Positions 1 to 11,002 of a stretch of 64,000 nt of DNA are shown here, piece by piece. The position numbers and the translations under genes were made by a program. The notes under the pieces are model-generated. The model saw only the letters and a program-made list of their open reading frames with translations, did no database searches and was not told the DNA's origin. The stretch's first letter is position 1. Each line of letters starts with the position of its first letter. The stretch comes from Xiphias gladius (taxonomy: Eukaryota; Chordata; Actinopteri; Istiophoriformes; Xiphiidae): NCBI RefSeq assembly GCF_016859285.1, contig NC_053415.1, positions 19,575,501 through 19,639,500 of the forward strand. The letters run 5' to 3'.

Positions 1-2863
1 GTTACAACAGAGAACTACCTTCAATTAGTCTGATGAAACATGACAATTGTTATGAAATGTGTGGAAGTGGATTTCTAATTTTATATACTAATTTGTTTTT
101 GCAGTAGCGTAAGATTTCTGGCTGGATTGCTCAGACAGAAAAGATTGGATTTACTGAGAGGAATATTCTACAGACATTTTTTTCTCTGAGGCCTTTTCCC
201 AGTTTATTGCTGTTTTAATCATATTTAAATGATTGTTCCCAACATGGAGCTGCAGGGTGTCAAAAAGGGATCACGCTCTTTGCACTTTGTTTTTCATAAT
301 TAGTGCATGTGTGATCTTGGCTTTTGAAAAGTTTATTATGTAACTTTTGGAATCGGGTTTTCTCCTCATGTCACCTGTCACACAAACATCTGTATCATAG
401 TTATCTTGGGCAATATATACAGTTGCCCTTTTATTCTCATCCGCAGTGACCATGTAGTCAAGACAGTTATATAGTATTAATAAAGATCTGACTGTCGATT
501 TTCAAAGGGGTAAAGTATTAAGGGCTGCAGCTTATAATTATATACCAATGATTAATTTGCCTATAATTTTGTGAAATTCCAAGTAACTCAGGAAGACCTA
601 GTTAACTTTCAAATAGCCGATAAACATTAGTTCATTTTGATCGTGGAAGGTTCAGTCCAGATTAATAAACCTGAATCATGGATGACAACTTAAATCTGTG
701 CCAAGTGTTGCTCAAGTTACTAAGAAAAGAGAATGTTGCGGGCATGTCAGCAGCACACCAGATTTAGATGCATTAACTGCCTTTTTCATTTTTACTTAAA
801 GAGCATTAATATGCATCGATAGTTGCCCAAATTCCTAAAGAGTATGTGAGAATGGATGACACTTAGTAGTCTATCCAAAAATATTTTGTCCTTAATTTTC
901 ACCAAGCGTGTGACGCAAAACTCAAACCGGGATAGCTTACTTGGTAATTGTGGGCCATCTGTATCTAGGTTAGAAAGACAGTGTGAAGAACACTGATCGA
1001 TTACTTTCATTTGTGAGTGATTGCTTGTCAGTAAAGGAGAGATTTTGGCTCCAGGCAAAACAGCCTTGCCGCAGCATTCTTTCTCTTATATATTTGAGCC
1101 AAGAGAACAGATGATAACCTGGAGCCTAAAAGCTGCTGGTACGCAAAGATACACCTACTCCCATTAACACGTTCACTGCACCACAGACAGCACGGATTCT
1201 GTCTCTGGTCTCTAATCTGCCCAGCATATGTCAACCTTGATTCAGCAACAAGGTGAAACTGATCCAAAAAGGGTTTTTCCTAACTAGGTTATTGTGAAGA
1301 TAAGGGAAGCACTGAAAAGTTTATCAATCATCTCTTACACAAATCCACAAGGTATGGACTCAACAACCTGTAAATTCAATGCAATCTAGTTTATAATTAT
1401 GATTGTGATACTTATGTTCAGTTTTTCTGTTTGACACCTCGCCGAAGAGGTGCTGACTCAACCACATGGTAGTTTTCAGTCAACACTGGTTGGTGGTGTT
1501 GCATTGGATCGCACTAAATTTGAGTTTTCTAGATGGTGTAACAGAAACCACTTACAGTACAATGCAATCAAATAAAACATTGGAAACCATCGAATTTGGC
1601 CGATGCTTTTGTCCAAAGTGACTTACTTAGTATTCTACCCCAGCTACATGCTGTCAAAAAATGTGCATCCCTCCCAAATGAACAACTAGAAGAGTAAAAG
1701 TGTCCAGTGCTACAGTACAAGCGCTTACAGGTTTTTTAGCTTTACTTTCCACCACTGTTATATATTGTACAGTTGCTAGTGTTATCATCTTCTCCTGTAT
1801 TTTTATAGTCTCTCCTTCACATCATCTAAAATGGATAAACCAGTTCACTCTTATCATTTTAAGATAAAGAGTTTCTAAATCTGTGCTTATCTTTATTTAC
1901 AGTAACCAACTCAAAAAGATTCTTTCCACGTCCGGGGCTTAAACCGGAAATAACACTGTTTAACATGAAAGGAATGAAAACATTGTTTCATTACGTATAA
2001 AAAACAATAGCTAAAAGACATGACGCTTTGAAAGAATGCTCAGGGCACTGTTCATCAAATGGGGTTTAACTAATTCTGGATAACATGCTGTTATTAAGCT
2101 AAAATTATCCTGTTAATTCTCGCCCAGCTAATTAGGTTCTTTGAACACAGTTTGAGGATTTATTTGTTAATCTTGGACAAAGTTATCTTGCGCTCACACT
2201 TTAAATAAAGGCAAAATAAGCAGCAGCCATTATCAGCAATTATATTATTGGTTGAGTGCTGATCATGTGATTGCAGGTACATGGGGTAGGTGTGTTGGAA
2301 ACCCTTCCAGCATCTACTGGGGAAATAGATTCATAGACATATGTCTCATTTTATGTGTTCCTCCTATTTTAGAGGTTTAAGAGTCAGATTTGTTCTGCAT
2401 TGTGCTTCACAGTGTCTGAACTGTTTCCACACTTTGAACAATGTTTAACATCATATTACCAGAGAATGCATTCAGACTACTGGTGATGATTGTAAATGAA
2501 TGAAACCTTTCTAAAATCTCTTAAAAAGCAGATTTAATTGGATGAACAGTTTTCAGCAAAAAAAGTTCTGCAGTTAATCATTTAATTGGTTTTAGTATTG
2601 ACAAATGTCAAATTCCCATTTTAATGTCAAATTAAATACCAATTGTTTTGGCTCAATTGGTTTTCAAATAGTCAGAATCTTTTAGTTGACTTCATGTCTT
2701 TTTGTTCACAGTATCTGGACTGATTCTTTTTTATTGTACAAACTTTTATTTTGTTTTATAATTCATCGTGTGTAAGTACAGGCAAATAAATAAAAGACTT
2801 TTAAACACTGTATAGAATTGGGCCAAATATAAAAATTGTCTCTGGGGTCTTTGTGGTAATCTT
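1..2863. other. Intergenic DNA, no gene recognised
   Basis: AT-rich DNA with only short open frames, none resembling a known protein and none bounded by convincing splice sites. The one recognisable element is a short SINE-like stretch at about 1596-1745 containing the phrase TTTTGTCCAAAGTGACTTAC, which resembles a core common in fish dispersed repeats. Nothing else can be supported. Confidence 0.6.
1596..1745 (+). repeat. SINE-like dispersed repeat fragment
   Basis: Contains the phrase TTTTGTCCAAAGTGACTTAC, and a related phrase (TTTTGTCCAAAGTGCCTTA) recurs at about 40330 inside katnal1 intron 6. The recurrence within one window and the similarity to remembered fish repeat sequences support a dispersed element. 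Its ends are guesses. Confidence 0.45.
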
Positions 2864-3355
2864 GTCCAGATTTGACAAGTCTAAATACATTGTTTGTTTA
2901 TCTAGAACTGGTCACATGTGGTCTAGTTTGGGGGGGGCAGTGAAATCGACTTTTTTGTGTTTTCAAAAATAGAACAAGGCTATCCCAACCCTAAAACTGT
3001 GTTTTAAACAACCTTTAATTAATGTACTCCAGATTTTAAAAGTCTTATTGTAGTGATATTTGCTCTAGACCTGGTCTGATGTGGTCTAGATGGGGGGAAA
3101 AAGCAGTGAAATCGTCATTTTGTGCCGACAGAAATCGGATAAAGGTTTCACCAATCTGAAACTGTGTTTTCAACAGTCGTTGCAATCTGCTTTTTAGTCT
3201 AGTCCAGATTTGACAAGTCTAGGTATAGTGGTTTTTGATAAAGACCTGGTCTGTTGTGGTTTAGATGGGGAAAAAGCAGTGATATCGCCATATTTTGTTT
3301 TCCCAAATCAGATAAAGGTTTCAAAAATCTGAAAGTGGGTTTCAAACAGTGTCAA
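2864..3355 (+). repeat. Diverged tandem repeat, three units of about 155-175 bp
   Basis: Three consecutive units begin near 2864, 3026 and 3202. Each carries the same ordered blocks: CCAGATTT...AAGTCTA, then a CTGGTC...TGTGGTCTAG block, a G-rich run followed by AGCAGTGAAATCG, and a CTGAAACTGTGTTTT-like block. Units 2 and 3 are more alike than either is to unit 1. This is an old local minisatellite or satellite monomer array. It has no coding potential. Confidence 0.75.
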
Positions 3356-3439
3356 GGCTATCACTGGGATGTCAAACACCCTTTTACAACAATGAGTGGA
3401 TCAAAAGACGGAACATTGCTTGCTCAATATTAAAGTTTG

Positions 3440-3960
3440 CGTTAACGGTGAGCTAAATGTAGCGTCGTGAAAATTATAACGTTATATAATACTCAGCAGA
3501 CCAAGTGATGCAGCTAGCTAGCATGTTAGACGACTGACTGTTCAGTTGTACCGTTACAGTTTAGCCCCAGGACCCAATGCAGGTGTCAGGCCTCCAATCA
3601 TTGCCTAATCAATCGATTAGTCAATACACACTCAGGCAGAGTAGGTAATTACTAGTGCCAGCAAAGACCTGAAGTGAGCTAATAGCGAAACCATGTGAAG
3701 CTAACCAGCTAATTAGCCATAAAGCTAAAACTGAGTACACGGTGACGTTAGCTACTTACGCATCGATAGTCTTCTGAAAGTGTATTAAAAAATACGCAGC
3801 GTGAGTCGTTACTCATTGATTCTGTAATTTGACTATGCATTTTTAAGTCACAGTGATTTGGGGAGAATGTCGCCTCAATTTGTTTTTGTTTTGCTGTAGC
3901 TTTTCAAGTACTTCCTGTTTCTACCGTGCGCACACAGGGACAAAAGGTATCACTGACCGT
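3440..3960. promoter_or_regulatory. Possible promoter-like region
   Basis: The stretch is richer in CpG and in GCTAGC/GTTAGC words than its surroundings, a texture often seen at fish promoters and 5' UTRs. It holds an ETS-like ACAGGAAGT (minus strand, near 3910) and, on the minus strand near 3755-3760, a donor-like GTAAGTAG. A minus-strand first exon reading to the left is possible, but no coding sequence was found. Confidence 0.2.
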
Positions 3961-4191
3961 ATCAGATGGAAGTGTCGTGGAAGAGCCAAAGATTGGTAAA
4001 GACTTCAGTTGTGTATTAAAACAATACATTTTTTAAAAATTGTTTTTCCTTTTTTTTTACTCTCAGTGTCTGTCTGCTGTACTTCACTTTAACAAAATCA
4101 AATGAACCTTTTACGGTGTGTGAAAAATTCCCAAATCCCTCATTATCCCATATTTATAGGGGGACTTTGGCAAATTTCAACATATCTGTCA

Positions 4192-4720
4192 GTGGTGGAA
4201 AGCAAATATATTCATTCAAGTACTGATTTTTTTTTTTCTGTGGTACTTGTACTTTACATGAGTACATGATCTGCTACTGTATACTTCTACTTCACTACAT
4301 TCAGAGGGAAATATATTAGCTTTAACTCCGCAACATTTATTTAGAGTGACTTTAAACTACTTTAAAATTTACAAACCAACAAATGATGCATTGATGAATT
4401 TTTAAAATATGATGGATTGTTACAGATTAAACTGGCCAGCAGTAGGCTATGTAAGTTAGCTGAACTTAGTTTTTTCTCCACAACCTGCAACATTACAATA
4501 GTTTCCATACTCAGTAATGCATCAGCAATAAAAATCAATTAAAAATCAATTAATATGAAATATAACAGTATAACTCATTCCGCCACACAATGAATACATT
4601 TACTTTTGAAACTTTAAGTACTTATTTCTGATAATACCTACTTTTGAGTTTTAGCATACAGGAATTGTACTTGTAACGGTGTAGTTTTGTTAACAACTTT
4701 ATTGAAGCACTGCTCAAAAG
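4192..4720 (+). repeat. Dispersed repeat, CAGTGGTGGAAAG family
   Basis: Starts with CAGTGGTGGAAAGCAA and continues with TTCAAGTACTG, GTACTTGTACTTTACATGAGTAC and TACTTCACTACATT. Toward the other end it carries ACTTTAAGTACTTATTT and GTACTTGTAAC. The same blocks recur near 9065, 10795-12165, 31180-31720 and 52085-52595. The ACTT/AAGT-rich ends suggest a non-autonomous DNA transposon abundant in fish genomes. The transposon class is inferred. Confidence 0.65.
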
Positions 4721-5547
4721 CTGCAAAAATCCCAATTTTTAAAACTGAATGAATATCTTATAATTGGAAACACTAACACAATTCCGCATGACAGCTCAAG
4801 GCAGCAGCAGTGTTTGGGTTAGTAAAACATATAGGATAGTAAAAGCAAAGCAGTTTAGCGATGGCCTCTGGCATTCACCTCAAGGTTAATGATGAGGTTA
4901 TCTCAAGGGATGTTTTCAAAAACCAGCAACCTCATTTTACAGTCAAATGCAGAAGGGCATGTTACCTTTGTCCCAAATGTGGACAATAGTGTGCATTGCC
5001 TGTAAACACACTGAATCAGAGAAAAGAAAGAATTTTCAAGGTGTGTCGCTTTAAAGATATTTGAGGAGTTTTTGCTCCCTTTGAAGTACTTTTTCTCTCT
5101 CCTTGGTTTTCAGACAGACTTTGTAAGACCACATCAGTCTGAGAAGGTAAAATTTTAAAATAGATTAAGTTAATTTTTGAAAGTTATCAATCCTTTTAAG
5201 TATTAACTGAAAAATTCCAAAATTGTTCACAGAATGGATCCTATATTTTCAACATATGGTAATTAATTGAAGAAGTATTACAACATTTAATAGATAATGC
5301 AGTTGCAGCCTATAGTATAACTGTATGACATCAGGCTACATCTAATATAACATCTAATAAACATCAACTATTTACTACAGTGCTAAGTGTCCACTGTGGC
5401 GCATATACCGAGATTAATGTAACAAAGTGAGCTTCTATTTCCTCTGCTTTCCACTGAAAAGAGGCACATTTTACATAATGTAAGTCATAAGACATTTTTG
5501 CATGTTTTCTTCTTGTGTTTCCTTTTTAATAATTTCTGATTTTATAC

Positions 5548-5585
<38 letters not shown>

Positions 5586-6690
5586 GCGAATGAAAGTGAC
5601 AAGTGGGTGTGTTGCGCTCTGTTGACCTATTGTGATACAGAAACTCCAGCTGCACCCTTTGGCCCCCGTGGCCTTTGAGGCTGTCACTGTCAGTTACTCA
5701 GGCAACGAAGAAATCTGTTTTTTCTTTTTCCCATTTGGCAAGATATTACATAAAACAACACACGTCTCCCTTGGCCCTCTCTTTAAAATATATAGCAATG
5801 TAAAAATAAAAAGCAAAGTTAACTTATCCCAGCGCATACTTGTAATTATCATATGTATCCCCAGACTACAGCTAATATATTTACTGCGAGGAGCCGATTA
5901 AAATCAAACAGTACATTCGGGTTTTTAGTGTTACAGTCTGGAATAACGCGACTGCCCCATAGTCCGGGAAATGTTCACTTTACACATCGGTTTTTGGAGG
6001 CATTCAAAATGGTCTTACACGTGTTATATTAGTAGACAGCCCTTCATTTTCTCCCAGACTCTTTAATGTAAGAGTTCAAGTGCTTCAAGGTGTTGTCACT
6101 TGAATTTTAACTGACAGGCAACATTCCTCAATCTGCAGGTAATTTTAAATCCGCCTCTCCCTTCTAACACATTTAACTGCATTAAATGTTATGCGGACTA
6201 TCCCAGGAGACTCTCCCAAGAGGAGATGCAGACAACAGTGTTTCTGTCCCGAGGCTTTTATGTTTTGTCTGGCATATTGTCAGGTTATTTTGTATAGCCT
6301 GGTCCTTTTGGAATTGCTGCCCACATCTCAGATTGTTTCACCAATAGATGTGACATGAAATGACTGTTCACTCGGTCATTAAAATACCCTGGTCCTGAAG
6401 AAACAATGTAACTTCAAATGGGGAAACTTAAAGATACGTAAAGGTGTATAACACTTGCTCTTTGTCTAACATTACTAAAGAATGTTTTTTGGTCAGAGGT
6501 AACAAATCTGTTAAATGTCAGTTATTCCCTTTAGTGACCCTTCATGCTGGTGAATATAGGCAACCAGAAGCCTATGATTTAAACACATTTTTTTGGTCCT
6601 ACTATATAGACCTAACTCAGTTTTAATGCTGTTTGTTCTCATTTTTTGGTGGAACTGCATTCGTGGAAAAAAAAACATACACAACAAATT
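4721..6690. other. Intergenic DNA downstream of mid1ip1
   Basis: No gene recognised. It contains a GA microsatellite (about 5551-5581) and otherwise unremarkable AT-rich sequence, and lies beyond the predicted mid1ip1 cleavage site. Confidence 0.55.
5551..5581. repeat. (GA)n microsatellite
   Basis: About 15 uninterrupted GA units after a short GTGTGT start. Confidence 0.95.
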
Positions 6691-6710
6691 GAGTACATTT
6701 ATATAAAAGT

Positions 6711-6716
6711 TTTATT
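6711..6716 (-). terminator. mid1ip1: Poly(A) signal of mid1ip1
   Basis: TTTATT on the plus strand is AATAAA on the minus strand, about 800 bp beyond the mid1ip1 stop codon. With the predicted TATA-driven start near 8265 this gives a transcript of roughly 1.6 kb. Cleavage would fall near 6690-6700. Positional inference only. Confidence 0.45.
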
Positions 6717-7518
6717 TTAAAAACACATATAAAATGGTGCAGAAGGTGCATACAAAAGCATCTGCTTATTTTGACAGATGGACATCTCCAGTAATACCTC
6801 AGTAATAGCACATAAATGACAATAGCGACAATGCATCTCGTGGAAACCTTCATTATTCTCTATGCAGGAGAATTATCAGTTGATTCCAGTTCATTGACCA
6901 TGTAGGACATTGGGAGATCACAGGCAGCTGCAGCGAGCATCTGCCTCCTTCCGTACAAAGCACAATTTAAAGACACAGACACTTTCGACGTGAAGGAGTG
7001 CCGGTCATACGCAGACAGATACATCTGAACACACTAACATCATCCGCTTCACAGGCAGGAAGCAAAATCTTTTGTCGGCATCCCCCCCCGAGAGGGGGCA
7101 GTTCAAATGACAGGTCCTGTACTCCACGTCAACTTTGAAATAACACTTGGCTTCTGAAACATACAGTGTGAGGTAATAAATTAAACATTAAATAGAGGTT
7201 TAAATACGCTTCATCTGTGTATCGCAGGAACCGAACGCAGGATGTGTACAACACTTTGGAGTGCAAAACGTATAGGTTTGGTGTTAAGTACACAGATGCC
7301 TTCTTCGAGATCAACACATCTACGGTCAATACCACAGAGCAGACCAACACCATTTAGGCCTATAGACAGAAATAAGCTGCCTCTTTTCTCTACCATTCAA
7401 ATGTTTGTCCATAAATGTCACCAGTAGTCAGAGCAGCAGCTAGAAGGCCTATTGACAAGTCAGTTTAGCCATTCCCGGAGAGAAAAATCCGGGCTTTCAT
7501 TTTCTGCGGGCTCCGACC

Positions 7519-8016
7519 CTACTGGCCCCATCCTCCAATGCCGATCTCCTGTTTGTAGCGCGAGGTGAGAGAGTTGGCCTGCTGCGTGAGCTTGGACAGC
7601 ACCGCCTGCAGCCCGGTCAGATGATACTGGAACTGCTTCTCCAAATCCTCGTCCTCCTCTTCGTCCTCCTCGGACGATGACGACGACGACGAGGCGGAGG
7701 AGGAGGTGGAGGCGATCGAGTTGGTGCGGGTGATCTTCATGCTCTCCTTGCGCCTCTCGTCGGCTGCGGCGCGGCGGACCCCCCACTCGATGTCACTGCG
7801 GATGGACTTGAGCAGCTGGTAGTAGCTGTACATGTCCCCCTCGTCCTCGTCCGATTTCAGGGAGCTCATCTCCCTCTCCTCGTCCAGCGGGACGTCCCGC
7901 AGCAGGCTGGGCACCATGATGGTCTGGTCCATGTTGTTCACGGCGCCGATAAAGCGGTTCATGGCGTTGAAGAGGGAGTTCTTCTTGTTGGGGGTTTCTG
8001 GCAGCTGCATCATCAT
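7519..8016 (-). CDS. mid1ip1: Mid1-interacting protein 1 (Spot14 family)
   Basis: Single-exon CDS of 165 aa. The N-terminal block (residues 12-45: NSLFNAMNRFIGAVNNMDQT, VPSLLRDVPL), the middle block DMYSYYQLLKSIRSDIEWGV (61-80) and the C-terminal block (127-163, ending with YKQEIG and GWG) match remembered MID1IP1/Spot14 proteins. Family members bind MID1 and stabilise microtubules, and promote acetyl-CoA carboxylase polymerisation and fatty-acid synthesis. A fish member acts in cortical actin and germ-plasm organisation. Between the conserved blocks lies a low-complexity linker (about 98-125): a near-continuous serine run followed by an acidic run. Three consecutive ATGs head the frame; the first (8014-8016) has G at -3. 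Fish carry several paralogues (a, b, l forms) and I cannot say which this is; adjacency to tspan7 mirrors the human X-chromosome pair. Confidence 0.95.
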   Translation of the reverse strand: MMMQLPETPNKKNSLFNAMNRFIGAVNNMDQTIMVPSLLRDVPLDEEREMSSLKSDEDEGDMYSYYQLLKSIRSDIEWGVRRAAADERRKESMKITRTNSIASTSSSASSSSSSSEEDEEEDEDLEKQFQYHLTGLQAVLSKLTQQANSLTSRYKQEIGIGGWGQ

Positions 8017-8294
8017 CGCGGCGAATTTCCTTTCTCCGGGAACAGAAGTGAAAGAAGAAGACCCGAGTGTCTGCTCTCTGTCTCGTTTATGCTCCTCTGT
8101 GAGTGTCCTGCTTTAGTTCAGGGCTGATCGGCTTAAAGAAGCGGCTGCTTGTCTGCGATGCTGCTGCGGGGATTGGCTGTCCCGTAAATCAGGCGAGGCG
8201 CGCTGGTAGCCGGGCACGGTCCTTGAGTGTTTCCCTTTGAGGAGTGTTTATGCCCTTCTCGTTCTCTCCAATTTTGCGGGGAGACGGGTGCGCC

Positions 8295-8300
8295 TTTATA
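8295..8300 (-). promoter_or_regulatory. mid1ip1: TATA box of mid1ip1 (proximal)
   Basis: On the minus strand the sequence reads ATATAAAGGCG, a good TATA consensus followed by GC-rich DNA, 279 bp upstream of the start codon. Initiation would be expected near 8265-8270. A second box lies 23 bp further upstream. Confidence 0.55.
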
Positions 8301-8317
8301 TGCGTGTGGTTTGGTGC

Positions 8318-8323
8318 TTTATA
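8318..8323 (-). promoter_or_regulatory. mid1ip1: Second TATA box of mid1ip1
   Basis: The minus strand reads CCTATAAAGCACC. It may drive an alternative start about 23 bp upstream of the one set by the box at 8295-8300. Confidence 0.4.
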
Positions 8324-8599
8324 GGCGGTCCCACGACCTGTTTGTCAGGTTCTCCCACTGCAGCTGTAACCGGACCCAGATGACCTATAATAGCACACAG
8401 CAGAGCAGAGAGGTTGGGCCCATTTGCAAGTCGAGGAGTGGCTTCGAATTGACAGTTGGGATATACCCAAATCCAAAGAACACAGATATCCCCGCAGATC
8501 TAAAGGAAAAAGAAAAGAAAAAAAAGCAAGTCTCCAGCTCGCCTATCAATTTTAAGACGGATACGCACAATTCTTCACCGCGCGTGATTACGCACAGCA

Positions 8600-8990
8600 G
8601 CTGTCAGTTCACTGGTCAACGCTGCGGCACCTCAAATTTCACCAGACGCGCAAGCGTGCCTTCCCGTGAATCTGTACTGCGACGTGTCTTCCGGTGAAAG
8701 ACGTGACTTCGCCACATCCCCGCATCCCACATTCTGTTCCGAGCGAGCCAGGCAGAGAGAGACACGCCGGGCGAGGCCCAACAGCGCAGACCGGGGCCAT
8801 GAATATTCACGAGACAAGCCATCAGCCCACTGCTCGAGCTCCACGGCGAAGCCAATCGGAGCGCCCGCATGCGTTTCCGAGGCGGGACGGGTCGCGGTTG
8901 GACCAATGGCGAGAGGCCACTCTTGTGTCCCTCGCAAATAGAAAGCAGACTCAACACGTGGTCGAGCTCGCAGGCGTTTGAATAGTGATC
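8600..8990. promoter_or_regulatory. GC-rich, CpG-rich region upstream of mid1ip1
   Basis: A GC- and CpG-rich block 0.6-1 kb upstream of mid1ip1. It contains two CCAAT motifs on the plus strand (GCCAATCGG near 8852 and ACCAATGGC near 8904) and a CACGTG E-box at 8955-8960. CCAAT boxes plus a CACGTG site are typical of lipogenic promoters (NF-Y with USF/SREBP/ChREBP), and mammalian Mid1ip1 is known to respond to LXR and ChREBP. Assigning these sites to mid1ip1 is inference; they could serve a divergent transcript. Confidence 0.45.
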
Positions 8991-9064
8991 TATTTACTTC
9001 AGTCACAGATTGGCATTCAGCGCGTCACCCCCAGCGAGGGGAGAAGCATTTAGACCCTCTGCTT

Positions 9065-9320
9065 CGGTAGAAGTAGCGTAATACTCTTATGTAAAAAAAA
9101 AAAAAAAAAACTCCATTACCTGCATTCAGAATCCTCCTAGGGAAAACTGCAGAAGTGACACGAACTTAAAGTAGCCCACCAAAAGTAAAAGTACTAGATC
9201 TACCTCCAAATGGTCACAAGATGAATGGAGGAGAAGTATGAAGTAACACAAAATGGACGTGAAGTACATGTACCTCAAAACTGCATTTAAGTGCAATAAT
9301 TCCGTCAAGGTACTACTATG
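9065..9320 (-). repeat. Dispersed repeat, CAGTGGTGGAAAG family, fragment
   Basis: Contains AAAGTAAAAGTACTAGAT, GAAGTACATGTACCTCAAAACTGCATTTAAGTGCAATAAT (in pieces) and a 17-base poly-A. These are the ACTT/AAGT blocks of the family seen at 4192 and 52085, in reverse orientation and missing the CCACCACTG end. Confidence 0.5.
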
Positions 9321-10333
9321 TTATCTGCCCTGGTGACCCCTAAAATGTGTTTTGTGCTGTTCCCTCTGTCATTTGTCCCGTGTTCAGTTCATTTTTAGAG
9401 ATGCTATATGATAATACACCATGAGATCCACTGCTATTAAACACACCTTTATGAGAGTAAAAACGTAGTCATCATAGCTGTAAGTCAAGATGTCCTAAAT
9501 TAGCTCTGAATCAGTAAAGTATCTGGTGCCACTTCAGTGAGCATCTCCAAAAAATATACCCTTGTTGCAATTGTCCAGGTATTAGACAATTATATTGATA
9601 AAATGGGAGATGAAAATGTCAGACGAGTACACGCTCACTCTTTACTGAGCACCACACACACGCAAGTGGTCCATACAGAAATATTACCTGCCTATGGTTA
9701 TTTCCCCTCGAGGTATCTTTACTCTCTGCCAGTTTCGGTACTGACAAGCTTTTCAGATGACACTTAAAACCAAACTGTTGCACCAGCCAGTTTCCAGCAG
9801 TGATGGTGGATAGCTGATTTCCCTCCACTGTTCTAACTATAGCTGCTGGTAAACGGGGGGGGGGACTCCCACACAGCCTCTGTATCGGAAATAGCCTTCC
9901 ATTAGTACTCCATACAGTACGTGTGGTCGTGGGAGTGCTCGGTTTGAAATCTGAGCCCTGGTAAACACTTCTGGTCAGGCCGAAACTATAGAAACATGTT
10001 TTCCACCGTGTGGCTGTCAACAAAAACTAGTCTGCCGTGTGTCTGGTGTTGAATGAAGACACGTTCGGCCAATTCATATGAATGCAGTTTAAAATATGTC
10101 CACATTACATTAAGGGATAGGCTCATTGGAATGATTAGAAGGAAGGAGGAGAGAGGAGGCTGGCGTTACAAGGTGGCGTGAGTGATATTCCATGCCCAGG
10201 AAGAGATGTCTATGGGCACAGTTTGTTCCAGATACCAGCAAATGAATCACTGTTAAAAAAAACTGTTGCTCAGCAAGAATGGGGAGAATGTGAACATGGA
10301 TGGCAAAACCTGCTGGGTGAGTTTACGCCCCCC

Positions 10334-10369
<36 letters not shown>

Positions 10370-10539
10370 CTATCCTACTTCCATCTCCCCCTTGGTATAT
10401 CTCTCGTCTCTTTTTCTTTTTTCTAATACAACTCCCTGCCCGGAAGCCAGTGGTCTGAGGAATACCCATAACTTATGTTTTATTACTGGATTACTCCTAC
10501 TAATTCATTAACAAGTAAACAGCATTTAAATGTTTTAAG
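9321..10539. other. Intergenic DNA, no gene recognised
   Basis: No recognisable gene. It contains a (CT)n run at about 10337-10366 and short poly-G/poly-C runs; open frames here are short and unlike known proteins. Confidence 0.55.
10337..10366. repeat. (CT)n microsatellite
   Basis: About 15 uninterrupted CT units. Confidence 0.95.
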
Positions 10540-10666
10540 TGGTGGTGGGGAAGCAAATTTTGACAATTTAATCTAAAAACATGTATCGTATTAGTTTTGT
10601 TTAGATTTTTAACATCTCATTCTAGAAAGTAACTAGTACCTTTAGCTGTAACATAAACGTATGTAA

Positions 10667-10770
10667 ACTCCTCTGAGGTTATTACATCTCCCAAATTCCA
10701 CAAAAGAAATACAGAGACATGACCTCAAAGTCTTCGAACAATATCACAGGTCATCTAAAATTAACCAATA
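10667..10770 (-). repeat. Left arm of a 2.4-kb-spaced inverted repeat
   Basis: The reverse complement matches 13119-13230 closely: TATTGGTTAAT, then GATATTGTTCGAAGACTTTG, AGGTCA-GTCTCTG-ATTTCTT, and CCTCAGAGGAGTTTACAT. About one base in eight or nine differs by eye. Identity of the element is unknown. Confidence 0.8.
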
Positions 10771-11002
10771 AGTTTAATAACATTTCCACTCTGAAATGTA
10801 GTGGTGTGAAAGTGTAAAGCAGCCTCTAATTGATAGTAATGGATTATTTTTACAGATGCATGAACATTTAAGCAGCATTTTAATGTTGCAGCTACTCAAG
10901 GGGGAGCTGATTTCAACTACCTTATATAAGCCTACTGCTGGGGATCTTAACCTTTAAAAACGTATCTTATATTATATGTTCTAGGTTTTGTGTGTTAAAT
11001 CT

